64,000 nt of DNA from Punica granatum (taxonomy: Eukaryota; Streptophyta; Magnoliopsida; Myrtales; Lythraceae). The number at the start of each line of letters is the position of its first letter. Position 1 is the first letter of the stretch. Positions 50,817 through 63,388 of this stretch are shown piece by piece. The translations under genes were made by a program, and so were the position numbers. The stretch covers positions 28,307,845 through 28,371,844 of the forward strand of contig NC_045133.1 of the NCBI RefSeq assembly GCF_007655135.1. The letters are read 5' to 3'. Under the pieces are notes generated by a model, which had not been told where the DNA came from, did not search any database, and saw only the letters and a program-made list of their open reading frames with translations.

Positions 50817-51560
50817 GTTCCTTTCTCTTTACCTCTCTCCTCCCTCCTTCCTCAGATTCGGTGATGGTGTTTTAGGGGTTTTTAGGTGTAGCGATCTTGT
50901 CGCCTCAAAGGCACTCATGATGGCTAGTTCCTCTCGCCGGCAACCTTCAAATGTGTCACAGATCTCGATGGTGGACTCGTCGGTCGTCCTTAGACCCAAT
51001 TCTAGACCCGTCTGTGGCTTGCCGCATGGGTCTCCTTCTCCAATGCGCTCTCAGCGAGCTCCTTAACATTGGCATGCTCCTCCATAGTGCGTTCCTCAAC
51101 TATCTAAGGTAGTAGTGGTGTTTGATGGTGTCCCGGTGGTCGTAGCGAGCCTCCTCCCCCTCCTCTCAGTTTTCGACGTTGGTGTGTGTGGTAGCGACCT
51201 CCCACTTCCTATCAGTGATCGCATCTTTTCCTCCTTCGATCAAATCTAGGGTGGTGAGTAGAGTCGACATCTTGCCTTTTCTCTGATCGGTTTGATCTGA
51301 TTTGACCCTGAACTGATCTGACCCAACCCGATTCTGGTAATTCCGGCTTGACCCGATCGTCCACCGCTTACTGTCATCATCCCTCCCCAACGCCACTGCT
51401 TGTCTAATTGACCCTTCCCTCCCCTCCGATGGCGACTTCTCGTTAACGGCTTCTCTGCACCTGCGATAGTATTCTCGCCCACCTCGAAACTCGATCACAC
51501 TACCGGTCCGTTATTCTGACTTCCCAACTTCAAAACCAACTTTGTGGCTTGCCTCTTTAT
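50817..51560 (+). other. GC-richer non-coding segment left of the 429-bp array
   Basis: Pyrimidine-rich start, then TCGGTGATGG, GGTGGTCG and similar words without a long ORF. Together with the array and a 3' GATTAATGAATGATCC...GAGAAAAAAA end (54612-54648), it could be the 5' part of a non-autonomous LINE-like retroposon. No reverse transcriptase was found, so the class is unproven. Confidence 0.3.
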
Positions 51561-54539
51561 GTTGGTCTTTCAAGTCTCAGCTCCCCTGTTGTGATCGTTG
51601 GTTTGAACCGATCAAGGGGCTTTGAGCTTCCTTGGTTTCATCACTTAGGGACTAGGCTATTGTAATCGCTGGTTTAAACTGATCAAGGGGCCTTAGGCTT
51701 CCTTGGTTTGATTACTTAGGGATTTGGTAGACTGATTATGTCTATTGGTTACGATTGTTGGTAGGATCTTGCGCTCGGATACCAGCTCGAGACACCTGAC
51801 TACCCCATTTCATTATGAAATGAAATTTCTGCTAGTTTCACGGGGCGCAACGGAAGCGAAAAAGGAACAGAAATTCAAAATTTCCTACCCGTGAAACTAA
51901 TTCCAAGACCTACTAGAAGAGTAAGAGTAAATAAAAGCGTACCTGGAATATTTAAAGTTGTCGACCGAGCGTCCCACGCGTGACGCCTCTACTGGTATCC
52001 ACACTGACTTTGTCGACGAGTTTTCGAGATCGGCGGTGCTAGCGACCAACACTCGAAAGAAACACCCCGATGCGACACCCGAAATTTATTAGACTAATGG
52101 ACCTTATTTGAGTTGAACAATTCAACTCAAATTATATATATATATATATATACTTATATGCACACACATGCATACACTACGTGTATATATATATATATTA
52201 GCAAATATATATGCAGCACACACATATATATATGTCTCTGCTGATATATCTATATATGCACATTGCCCCCCTTTTTATAAGCAATATGGGGGGGACAATT
52301 CAAGTCCCTGGCCGATGTGGGACTAACCCAAATTGGGTTTCCACATTACATGTGTCCATACACATGTCTATTCACGTAAAGGCCATGTGTCACCATATTG
52401 ATCGTGCATCAATTAGGTCCATTTAATCTAATAAATCGAGTCTAATTAATCAATAAATTTAATTTCATTAAATATCCGATTAATCGGTCGCACCATAAAT
52501 CATCTAATCTCTATTAGACGATTTTATTTGTTTCAAGATATCTCTTCAATTTAGTCGTAGTGTGTGACCCTGTAGGTTCCCAATTACGTTGACAGTAATA
52601 TCAAAATCTCTATTTCAATATTACAAACAGTGAGTGGCATCTAGCAATGCATCACTGTTACTCAAGTAATCGGAAAGTCAATTTCTCGACGAACCTTGTG
52701 ACCTCCGTTACCGTGTAATATAATCCCTTTGTCTTCTATATCTCTATTGAGCCCAAGGCATGGTCGATAACATCCTTGTATGGCTCAATATCTCTTTTTT
52801 TTGGTTTACCGGGTAAGTCTATCAGAACAAATGAGCTCGATATCATTATATCGACTCATTTGGGTATGCATACACTTTTAGACTTAACCACCAAGTGGCC
52901 GTGAGATATCGCTCCCGTTTCGTAGGAGGGACAAATCCTATCTTGATCACTTACATTCCTCTCCATACTCTGTGGTATACCCAATAACTGTCTTTATAAC
53001 CATCCTGTTACAGTGGCGTTTGACAGTATCAAAGTATATGACATTACATGTAGGAATCTATGGTGACCTCAAGTCAAATGACCATTACATTATAGTCACT
53101 TTGAGATATGCTAATGACAGTCACGTAACAACCCATGTAGCAATCTCATGGTGGATCAGTCCAATACACATTACTCTTAATGTATACATGTGATGTGATT
53201 TGATATCTCCATATCCATGACCTGTGAGACTTGGTCATCAATCAACACCCACACTAGTCTAACCGTATTATCGTTGTCCTAATTAACGATAATACTTTGA
53301 CTATGGACATTTAGGAATAATGTTCGGTAATTATAGGATCTCACAATCAAGTCACACTTGATGCCTATTGAACATACTATTCCAAGGACATTATTGTATA
53401 AAATCATATTTAACGCAATCTACACAATAACAAATATGCCTCGTAATATAATGAAATACATGTCATATTACAGAACTGATGATAGATTGCCTCTAGGGCA
53501 TACACCAATTCCCAACAATTTCATCGTGGATTTAGAATGTTCTCATTGCATATTACTATCGGGATCCACTATGAAATTTTTGTTAGTAGGTAGTGATCGG
53601 AGCTCACGATTTCAAGATAGTAAACTGCAATTGTATTTGATCCTCTTTGATATTTTTATGATTTGCCTTTATAATTTGCCCGTTGGTCTTTTAGGTCTCA
53701 GCTTCCCTGTCATGATTTGTTGGTTTGAACCGATCAAGAGGCCTTAGGCTTCCTTGGTTTCATTACTTAGGGATTGGGTTGTTGTAATTGCTAGTCCGAA
53801 CTAATCAATGGGCGTCAGGCTTCCTTGGTTTGATTAATTAGGGATTTGGTAGAATGATTATGTCTATTGGTAGCGATTGTTTGTGGGATTTTGTGTTTGG
53901 ATACTGGCCCGAGACACCTAGCTACCCCACTTCATTATGGAATGAAATTTCATTGTGGATTTAAGATGTTCTCATTCCAGATTACTATTGAGGTCCACGA
54001 TAAAATTTTCGTTAGTAGGTAGTGATCGGAGCTCACGGTTTCAAGATAGTAAACTGCAATTGTATTTGATCATCTTTGATGTTTTTATGATTTTCCTTTA
54101 TAATTTACCCGTCGGTCTTTCAGGTCTCAGCTCCCTTGTCGTGATCGTTGGTTTGAACTGATCAAGGGGCCTTGAGCTTCCTTGGTTTCATTACGTAGGG
54201 ATTGAGTTGTTGTAATCACTAGTCTAAACTGATCAAGGGGCCTTAAGCTTTGTTGGTTTGATTACTTAGGGATTTGGTAGACTGATTATGTTTATTGGTT
54301 GCGATTGTTGGCGGGATCTTGCGCTCGGATATTGGCCCGAGACACATTGACTACCCCACTTCATTATGGAGTGAAATTTCATCGTGGATTTATGATGTTC
54401 TCATTCCTGATACTATCGGGGTCCACGATGAAATTTTTGTTAGGAGATAGTGATCAGAGCTCACGGTTTCAAGATAGTAAAATACAATTATATTTGATCA
54501 TCTCTGATGTTTTTATGATTTTCCTTTATAGTTTGTCCA
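51561..54539 (+). repeat. 429-bp tandem array, three copies, copy 1 split by an LTR
   Basis: The marker TCATCGTGGATTT (second copy TCATTGTGG) starts at 53521, 53950 and 54379, exactly 429 bases apart. A second marker G(T/C)(T/C)GGTCTTT lies at 53682 and 54111. Copy 1 is 51561-51829 plus 53523-53681, interrupted by the solo LTR at 51830; copy 2 is 53682-54110; copy 3 is 54111-54539. Each unit contains two diverged half-repeats around CTGATCAAGGGGCCTT. Coding potential is absent. Confidence 0.85.
51830..53517 (-). mobile_element. Solo copia-type LTR (1688 bp) with ATTTC target duplication
   Basis: On the minus strand it begins TGTTGGGAATTGGTGTATGC then CCTAGAGGCAAT, a start shared by many plant copia LTRs, and ends CCGTGAAACTAGCA. 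It is flanked by ATTTC on both sides (51825-51829 and 53518-53522). Removing the LTR and one ATTTC restores the 429-bp unit to within one base. There is no internal domain, PBS or second LTR, so it is a solo LTR. It is younger than the array it sits in. Confidence 0.85.
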
Positions 54540-56023
54540 TTGGATAAACCGTTAGTTCTGTTCTTGTAATCTCTGATCGAACATTTTACCCTATATCTGT
54601 TTTTGTTTTGGATTAATGAATGATCCATTTAAGTGCTTGAGAAAAAAAGGAAGAGCTTATTTATATGTATCTAGCTTGTTATATTTATATATTCTATTCG
54701 ATATGTGTAATAATTTATTTGATCGATCTATACACCTAAAACTCTATTTTGTTACGTATATGAGGAGGTTCGAATGCTGCAATCCCGGGGGGGATTTGGG
54801 AAGGTTCCTGTCGCTTTCTTGTTTTTTCTTTGGCTAAAATTCTGTTGCTTCTTGATCTTGAGAACTCCTTTTATTGCAAGTTCATTTATTACACCTAACG
54901 TTACTTGTACTTCCACTCTTTGTCTGACCAAATTAACCCACAGGTCTCTCCTCAAACATCATCTCTCATCTCTCACTGGTTACTTCTTCTTCTTGCTTTT
55001 TTTTTTTGGAATGCAGTTACTTCTATAATTCCACGATAAACCTTCCATTTGCGTGTCTATTGTCTTATAGCAACATTAAAATTTTCTTTTGTGTGTACCA
55101 TCTAGCACATATCCAAGAATGCAATGAGTTCTGATTATTTACTAATTTAGCTTCGAGTTTAGTCTGTCCACACTAATTAGTAAAGTTCTGTTAATGATTT
55201 ACAATACTCAAATCTGAGATCTTATTTAAAAAGAACGTATGATGAATTATTTGAAACAACCCATATTATTGGTACCGCCGATATTATTATTTAGAAAAAA
55301 AAAGGCATGAGATCTAATTAGCAGAAGATATATAGGACAATGAATATACCCAAGAAATTCTCCTTCGTGAAGTGTTCCGTTTCATAATCAGAGATGTCAG
55401 TGCCAGTAAGCAATAAGTGAGCCAAATAGTTAATGAACTATAATCATGTAAATTGAGCATAATAAAATAGCCGATGATAAATACATGAACTATTGATACA
55501 TAACTTATACATAACTTGCGAATTTTTGCTTTCACAAATCTTATCATGATGTGAAGAGTAAGAGATATATTCAATACATAAAACTAAGCACCATTAATAA
55601 ATTGGGAGCAATATATATATATATTTATTTATATCATTCGGATATTATACGATTATTTGCAGATGATCAAATAAATAAGGAATGGTATTTGGAATCTCGT
55701 AGTACATTTTTTTTTCTCCAATGAGATGGGTCGGAGGATTCGTCATCATTAAAAAAAAGTATTATGGCCTTTTAATCTAATTTTTTGGTACTTATTTTAA
55801 AAAAAAATTCTAGTTTGTACATTTATCATGATATTATATTATATAAACTAATTCTTTTGGGCGCATAGTAAAATAATTTTTTTGAAATAAGAATTTTGCT
55901 TTTTCCCCCTATTTTTAGGAGGCAATTAAAAATTAGACAATGTGGATTTGAGACTTTTTAAGTAAGATCACCTTTTTCCTTGTTATTATTAGTTACAGAT
56001 TTGAGACTTTATTTGAAATAATA

Positions 56024-56056
<33 letters not shown>

Positions 56057-56767
56057 AAACGGGAATATGGAGTAGAGAGAGGATCTTGGACAAGAAAGTT
56101 TTAGCGAATAAATAAAGAAGGAAAATGAGATTTAAAAGAGTGAGTTGAGGGTCTAGAGATATTAATTAGGGGCATTAACATAAATGTTCTCGGGGTCATT
56201 TTGGTCTCATGAATTATAAAATGGGTGGATTATTCGAAGACGGAAATGTTAATTGCACAGATTGTCCAAAAAATTTCATAAAGGTTACAGGTTGATAATT
56301 TATCCGTATATTAAGTTTTAAAATTATTTCGATATAGTGCATTCCGTTATGTATTTGACGTCGTTAGTTCGACGCTGACGTAACTTATTATGTGTCAGTA
56401 TTTATCTAATGTGGCTCAAATTTTAAAATAATTTTTTTAAATTTAAAAAATAAAGACAAATAATAAATAAAAACAAATCTAAATTTATATTTGGAAATAG
56501 AGTTATACTCCGTTTAGCTCTACTCTAACTTTTTAAAATTACAAAACCACTCAAAATTTTAAAATTTTTCAAAGTGTACCCCACCTTTTAAAAGTTTTAA
56601 AATAAAGGATGCAGTTTAGGGGATCATATCACTCGATTATCATATATATATATATATATATATATAGATTTACTTTTAACAAATCAAGAAATAGGACTCT
56701 CTCCCAAAGAATCCCCTTGCATTCTTAAGTGTCATGATTTATATGGTTTCTTACATGTCAGCATGTG

Positions 56768-56802
<35 letters not shown>

Positions 56803-58896
56803 GGACATACAGCATTCCATTTGACGGCAGCAGTGGTAACAATATGCACATATAATATATACACGCACACTCGCACATATATATGCACATGATTATCAGG
56901 AAAAGGCAAAATAAGAGAATATTATAATTGCATTCTTTGCGATGGTTGTGATTGTGAGTGGCGAGGAGAAAGACTTTGGTCCCATTTGGGACTTGGGAGC
57001 ATAATGTAATGTTTGCGTACAGTGCCGACGAAAGTGATCGAGGGAGGGGTTGAGATTGTGGTGCGTGACAACATAAAGAACACTTTCTTTGTTTGGTAAT
57101 GGCCGATGGGAAATTTCTTCTTCTTTTTTGTTTTTTTTTGTGGAATCATCACTTTCATTCATTTTCTTCCACGCAAAAAAAATAAAAAATAAAAAAAGAG
57201 AGGAGAGGGGAAAGTTCAGAGAACAATTATAATCTCTTCCTGATATTTTGGAATTCATTTTATAGTCGAAAATACTATTGACAACAATCTGTCCGAAAAC
57301 ATGACTTCTTCATGTTAGATTTATTGGTTTACCGGGTAAAGTATAAGCGATAATGATTTAATGCATTCTGTTTTATTCCTTACAATGAATGATCGTGTCA
57401 TATATATTCAAAAAGAATAAAAATAAAATAAAATTTACCAACGTCGCACAAACAAGCTAATATTTTGCCACCATCAAAGCATGCTTGTTCAGGTCAGGTA
57501 CAGCATAGTTCGATGTGAGATATTGTAAGTCGCAAAAAGGCCACAACAACCAATGATGCCGTGAAGCAGTGCACGGGCAGGCTTTTTTTTTTTTTTTTCC
57601 CTTCACAAATAATTCCGAGAGCCCATTAGGAATTTGGCATAGATTCGCCATCGACCAACTCATATTGGCGTTGTCTTATCCGTTGGAGTGGAATGGAAGG
57701 GAAAAGTAATGTGCCGAAGGAAGACAGCATTTTTAGGAGTATAATAATAAATAATAATAATAGGAGGACGTAACATGGATGAAGATAAATAAAATTAGCA
57801 GTGATAAGGTATTGGTTGAATAATAAACAATTTTAACTTTCGAAAAGAGAATAATACAAGTTCAAATATCGGACAACACACGGCTTGAATTGAGAGTGAT
57901 GTGCTAAGATATAATTGTTGAAAAATAAATTTTGATTTTAGAATAAGTAAAAATATTAATAAAATCAAAATCAATATTTAAAATAAAAAATAAATAAAGA
58001 CAGTTTTTATAAGCACTTATTAATTTGTTGGAGAAAATCACATTTTTAATCGTTAAAATCAATCAAACTATGATTTTGGAATTGTTGAAAGCCACAATTC
58101 CACCCGGATGTTTTTGGGATGGCCCCAATAACCAACGAATGGCAAGTGTTTTTCCTTGTGTGGATCCTGTTTCAATGGGAACTGATCACTAAATACTGTT
58201 TTTGCTTAAGAATCGACATAAAAAGTACTTACGCAGTCATCACCTTGGGATAAAATAAATTAAAATACTTGACTTTTAGAATTGTAAGAGCAATATCCTT
58301 TATAATTTTTATAACTGCAAAAATTAAAAGAAGTCAAAATTGATCAACCGAAAAAAATAAAGGCGGAGTCAAAAATTGGGCCAATGCTGGGCGGGGCCTT
58401 GGCTCCAGGTCCACCGCTGGAGGCATCTCCTTTTCCAGTTATATATCATGACATATCGGTGAGGCATCAGTCAGTGACAGGCAGCTCCTATTGGTTAGAA
58501 TGGCACGAACTTGTAGAATGAAGTGGTGGAATGGGACGTGCCCCGTCCGCTTGATGATAGAGGAACCGAACCGCAACGTGGCAAAGACAGAACCTCTCTC
58601 TCCAATACGGCTCGTATCCTCCTCTCCTGCTCCCTACACCATCAGAGCTGCAATGTCAACATCCAATCACCACCGTCCAAATCCCCATCATTGGCGTCCA
58701 GCTGGTCAAAGTAAGGACTGCGGAGGTTCCAAAATCTACGATGCACGCCTCTGCAATGGTTAAGACCGCAGTCTAACCTTTTCTTTTTTATTCTCTAACA
58801 AACAATTTCGAGCTGAGCTCCGGTCCGTCCGGACCGGACATATCACTGTTCCCCCAAGTCCATCCAGCTCAAGGAAGAGGAAGAGGTCGGTCTGCC
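54540..58896. other. Gene-poor AT-rich region upstream of MSRB1
   Basis: No gene recognised. Contains (TA)n at about 56026-56055 and 56641-56667, a TA/GA compound repeat at about 56768-56802, and an unclassified AT-rich block (about 56150-56480) of transposon-like character. The last few hundred bases (58380-58896) are GC-richer and probably the MSRB1 promoter and 5'UTR. Confidence 0.5.
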
Positions 58897-59093
58897 ATGG
58901 CTTCTCATGCTCTGACATTGCAGACGCAATTCATTACCTCGAAAGGCCGTGGTCTTGGGATACTTCCCATATCCAAAATCCTTCCTTCAGCTTCTCAAGC
59001 TTTGCCTTTGAGGGGACGCAGAAGATCTTCTCTCTCGGTCTCCGTCCGCGCAATGGGCTCTTCTGCTTCTTCCCAGAAACCCGACAGCTCTCA

Positions 59094-59132
<39 letters not shown>

Positions 59133-60159
59133 ATCTATCTGCATATATGTTGAGCGCGAGGTTGCTTGTGAGCTTAGTCTAGTAATAAATTCTGATGACA
59201 TATATCTCACTTATACGGCATAAAAAGTTAGAATTGGTTCACTAGCTATGGTTTCACTTTAGCTCATGAGACATATAAATATGGTTTGCTCAAGAAGGAG
59301 CGGCATATCTGCAATTTGAAGTAAGCTCGTTTAAGCTCAGTAGGAGTATTTCCAAGCTCGTCTCGAGCATTTATCTAGTCGAGTCCAAGCAGCTGACAAG
59401 TAGGCTCAATTCGTTCACGCCCTGCACATGCATGTTCACATGGACCGCAGGCTACTCTTCCGTGAGTGATGAGGAATTGAAGCAACGGCTCACACCTGAG
59501 CAGTACTATGTTACTCGGCAAAAGGGCACGGAACGGGCTTTCACCGGGTACGGTTTCTTGTTTGAGGTTGTGAAGTCAACAAGTAAAGTTCTTATTAGGC
59601 AGGAAGTTTGTGATATATTTTGAATATACAGCACAGATGTTCTGCTCTGATTTTTCTTTCCTCTTCAGGGAGTACTGGAACACCAAAACTCCGGGGACAT
59701 ATCATTGCATTTGCTGTGACACGCCATTGTTCGAGTGAGTATTTCTTCTTTGTCAATTTTTTCTTTTGATAATCCGAGTGAGTTTTACTTTTCAGTAACT
59801 GAGAATGGTGTGGAAATCCCATTTATGCAGATCATCGACCAAATTTGACAGTGGAACGGGTTGGCCCTCTTACTATCAGCCCATTGGGGACAATGTGAAA
59901 TCGAAGCTGGACCTCTCTATTATCTTCATGCCCCGTCAGGAAGTTCTCTGTGCAACTTGTGATGCTCATCTTGGTCATGTCTTTGATGATGGTCCACCCC
60001 CCACTGGAAAACGTTATTGCATCAATAGGTATATATCCGTGCTCTTTTTCCTTCTTCTTCTTCTTCTTCTTCTCTGGTTTCTCCTCCTTCACTAGCTGGC
60101 TGCTTATGCCTTTACTGTTCCTATATTGCAGTGCTTCCTTGAAGCTCAAACCAAAATAG
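58897..60159 (+). CDS. MSRB1: Plastid methionine-R-sulfoxide reductase B1
   Basis: Exons 58897-59095, 59451-59547, 59669-59734, 59831-60028 and 60132-60159 join in frame to 195 aa. The first 50-60 residues are a Ser/Arg-rich transit peptide ([19 protein letters not shown]). The SelR/MsrB domain follows: [20 protein letters not shown], zinc CxxC pairs CICC and [37 protein letters not shown]. The catalytic Cys is residue 184 in RYCIN. It reduces the R epimer of methionine sulfoxide in chloroplast proteins. The position of the usual resolving Cys reads Thr (ERAFTG), as in plastid MSRB1, which is known to use other reductants than MSRB2. Intron 1 opens with a CT tract. Confidence 0.92.
59097..59128 (+). 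repeat. (CT)n tract at the 5' end of MSRB1 intron 1
   Basis: The CT run is continuous with the 5' splice site itself (AAG|GTCTCTCT...), starting one base after the GT. Confidence 0.93.
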
Positions 60160-60735
60160 AACAGAACACCCCGTGAGGACTGTTGCGATGTTCTGATGAT
60201 CAGTGTTAATTCCTTGTTAAGGCAGTAGAACCTTGTATCAATTGGTGAAGATGAACTAGGACGTTATCTTTCTGCTGGGTGTGTGATGCGCAAATCCATG
60301 TGGGTGTAAGCAAAATCGCATACAATAAAAAGGTCCTGTGAATATATTGTGGTTTTTGTGGCTCTTTTTACATTGTATAGGTTCCAATCAAATGTCTTGG
60401 TCAGGTTTCCATCTGTTATTTGATTATTGTCTAGTGGATGTATTATATTATTCTCCTATTGTCTCTATCTACGTACTGGTGCAGTTGACTTTCAGACAAA
60501 TGAAAGTATAGCTCTGTGCTATACTTGTAAGATTGAGATATGCATTAAACTGCTTTGCCGGTTCTGGCGAAGAAATCCAAGCACAAGTATCCATTTCTCT
60601 TTGGAACAGAAACAAAGCAGGGGGTTTTCCTCGATGTATCTCTTGATCGGGAGCAAATGGAGCATATAAAGACATCAGAGCCCAATCAGAAGATAGCATA
60701 TGAAAGTTCTTCTTGGATTCACCTGTGAATGAGGG
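60160..60735 (+). other. Spacer between MSRB1 and the purine permease
   Basis: Probable MSRB1 3'UTR to about 60340, then the promoter and 5'UTR of the permease. No coding sequence recognised. Confidence 0.45.
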
Positions 60736-60785
60736 ATGGGTGAAGGGGAACATGATACTGGACCTCTGCAGAACTCTGTGTTAGG

Positions 60786-60826
<41 letters not shown>

Positions 60827-61989
60827 CAGTGTGTCTTCTCTATCTGTTCTTAATATTCATCTTCACCAACATGTGCTTTTGTGATACTGGTGCAGCTATG
60901 GAGACTGAAGAATTTATTCCGGTGAACGATTCAGATGACCTTCCCCAACTCCTTGCAGTCAAGGGATGGACATGGTGGTCCCTGGTGGCTCTGAACATCG
61001 CATTCCTCTTAATTGGGCAAGCAGCGGCAGTCACCTTGGGGAAGCTCTACTATGAGAAAGGCGGGAAGAGTAATTGGATGGCTGCTCTTGTTCAAACTGC
61101 TGGATTCCCAATCCTTTTAATCCCTCTCGTGCTCTTTCCTTCTACAAAATCTTTGAAGACCGCCATCACCACTTACTCCTCTGACCCTTCGGTCTTTGCT
61201 GTCGTTGTGATGTATATTGTCCTCGGTATTCTTCTGGCAGGGGACAATATGCTCTACTCTCTAGGCCTTCTATACCTCCCGATGTCGACTTACTCTCTTC
61301 TCACTGCAACTCAGTTGGTGTTCAGCACTACACTCTCGTTCTTCATCAATGCACAGAAACTCACCCTTCTAATATGCAACTCAGTAGTTCTGCTCACCCT
61401 CTCGGCCTCTTTAGTGGTAGTGCAGCCTGTCGGCTCTACGGACTCAAAGAAGTACTCGAAGGAAAAGCACGTTATCGGGTTCATCTGCACGGTGCTTGCA
61501 TCGGCAGCTTATGCACTATTGCTCTCTCTGATGCAGATCTCATTTGAGAAACTAATCAAGAGGGAGACATTCTCGGTGGTTCTTGACATGCAAATTTACA
61601 CGTCGCTCGTTGCTTCCTGCGTTTGCGTGGTAGGTTTGTTTGCAAGCGGTGAAGCGTGGGGTCTGAAGAATGAAATGGAAGGGTTCAAGGAAGGGAAGAC
61701 AGTTTATGTGCTGGGTCTGGTAGGTTCGGCTTTAGCTTGGCAGGTTAGCTCGGTGGGAGTCGTGGGGCTCATCTTCTTAGTTTCTTCTCTCTTCTCTAAC
61801 GTGATCAGTATGTTGACGCTGCCTCTTGCACCTGTTGCTGGTGTTCTCTTCTACGGTGAAAGTATGACCTGGGAGAAGATAGTCGCAATGTTTTTGGCTG
61901 CGATGGGATGCTCTTCTTACATCTATCAGCAATATCTCGATGACATGAATTCCCAAGCAGAAGAAAGTGAAGAGCTAGGCAGTTCTTAG
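60736..61989 (+). CDS. Purine permease (PUP family) transporter
   Basis: A two-exon model 60736-60784 and 60896-61989 gives 380 aa. The intron is inferred because reading through 60785-60895 would translate a CT/TA microsatellite, and G|CT joins cleanly to ATGGAGACTGAAG. If translation starts at that Met (60898) the protein is shorter by 17. Ten membrane segments alternate with short loops: WWSLVALNIAFLLIGQAAAV, LGKLYYEKGGKSNWMAALVQ, TAGFPILLIPLV, GDNMLYSLGLLYLPMSTYSL, LLTATQLVFSTTLSFFINAQ, VGLIFLVSSLFSNVISMLTL, and APVAGVLFYGESMTWEKIVA. These match PUP proteins of the PUP10/PUP21 type in the drug/metabolite transporter superfamily. They move purines, cytokinins or related alkaloids across membranes; the substrate and membrane are not predictable here. 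Confidence 0.88.
60786..60826 (+). repeat. (CT)n(TA)n at the 5' end of the PUP intron
   Basis: CT (60786-60804) then TA (to 60826), starting one base inside the predicted splice donor TTAG|GT. Confidence 0.9.
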
Positions 61990-62245
61990 CATGTACGCAT
62001 GGATGGACTATCCGTATGTATTCTGAATCTGTCTGGGATTATGAAATATGTATTGAGCTGTTGTAGCCATGAAGAATTCATTCATCATCCTGCTTTCGTT
62101 AGGTTCCTTCATCGTTTGCCCTGTTGAACTTTAATGGTTTATGGACTCGTAGCTAATCCCGAAAATACACACATCAGAATTTGAATAGCCAGCTAAGACT
62201 TTAGGCTTTGTTTTAGGGTAAAAAGTGGAGTCACTCCATTCAAAC

Positions 62246-62281
<36 letters not shown>

Positions 62282-63388
62282 TTAATTGGAAGTATAGTGA
62301 TTGTATTGTTAAATTAAGAGAAAAAGTGAAAAAAAAGAGAGTAATGAATATTCATGAGAATTTAGTCTAAAAAATCAAATTGAATGGTAGTTAAAAAATC
62401 AAATTGAATGGTAGTTAAGACGAAAAAATTGAAGGAAAAGAAAAATTGTAATAATTGTGTTGATGAATTAAACATAAGTGGAGTGGAGTTAAGCGGGATT
62501 CAGCTAAGACTTTAATTCTGTTTAATTCTGTTCCTGACAGGTGGGACGCTTGACGTATTTCATCTAACCTTACCAACAAGAATGGCTCCAAAAATCCATG
62601 GTAGACATTTTTGTGGTGATTCAATAGGCCAACTTTGTAGGTGAGATCACAAATCACGTCCCAGCTGTGCTGGGTCCACACGCTCCTCATAATTCTCGCA
62701 TCCTGTACTGTTTAAGTACATGGCGGAAAATGTCAGAATTTACTTCCGTATGCTGGCCTCATAAATTCCAACTCCTGCAGTTACTCCAGATGATCATGTC
62801 GTGCCAAATACATTACCTATCTGCCTTTTGTGATATCGGTGCTGCCCGCGATTACATGAAGAATTCCGTAATATTATTCTAAACTGTGAATTTTCAATGT
62901 GAATCTCGATTTGACTATGCTTCAATCGGAAGTCTATATACATCCCAAGCTCGGATTTTTGACAGAAAATGAGTCAGGTAAGAGGATGCAACCCCCACAA
63001 AACTGGGAACTGTCAGTCCCCTTTCTTTTTTTTTTTTTTTTTTTTTTTGCTTTCTTATATTTCTACAAAAAAATGGATAAGAGAGTTCCCACATGAATCA
63101 AGAAAATGGCAGGGCAGACTGTACTCACGAGGACCTTGTCAGGAAAATGATCATCAGATGTCAAAAAAGTGGACGGACAGGAGAGAGGCTTTAATAAAGC
63201 TCAGGTTACAGTAGCCATGTTTATGTTGTCCAATTTTCAACTGATCCCTTCCGCCGCACCACATCTCACCAACCAGTTCTCCATTTTTCCGTCTCTTCCT
63301 TTCCACACTTCTCCTTTGAAAGAAGACAGCTGCAATCATGTTGTTATACTTGTTTGCTCCTTGAATCTAATTCTGCAGAGGTAAATCA
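61990..63388 (+). other. Spacer between PUP and the receptor-like kinase
   Basis: Holds the PUP 3'UTR, the retroposon-like insertion at 62204-62500 and the promoter and leader of the kinase. A T homopolymer lies at 63027-63049. No gene was recognised; ORFs are short and unsupported. Confidence 0.5.
62204..62500. mobile_element. AT-rich insertion between 14-bp direct repeats
   Basis: CAGCTAAGACTTTA occurs at 62190-62203 and again at 62501-62514, bracketing a 297-bp AT-rich block. The block contains a (TA)n tract (62251-62276) and a 26-bp tandem duplication (AAATCAAATTGAATGGTAGTT repeated at about 62371 and 62397). The interior resembles the MITE-like insertion at 2918-3145. A 14-bp target duplication is long for a MITE and would fit target-primed retroposition, so the class is open. 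Confidence 0.5.

Noticed and set aside
53358..53747. A 129-codon ORF over the right end of the LTR
   Set aside because: It crosses the LTR/array junction and has no domain; chance frame.
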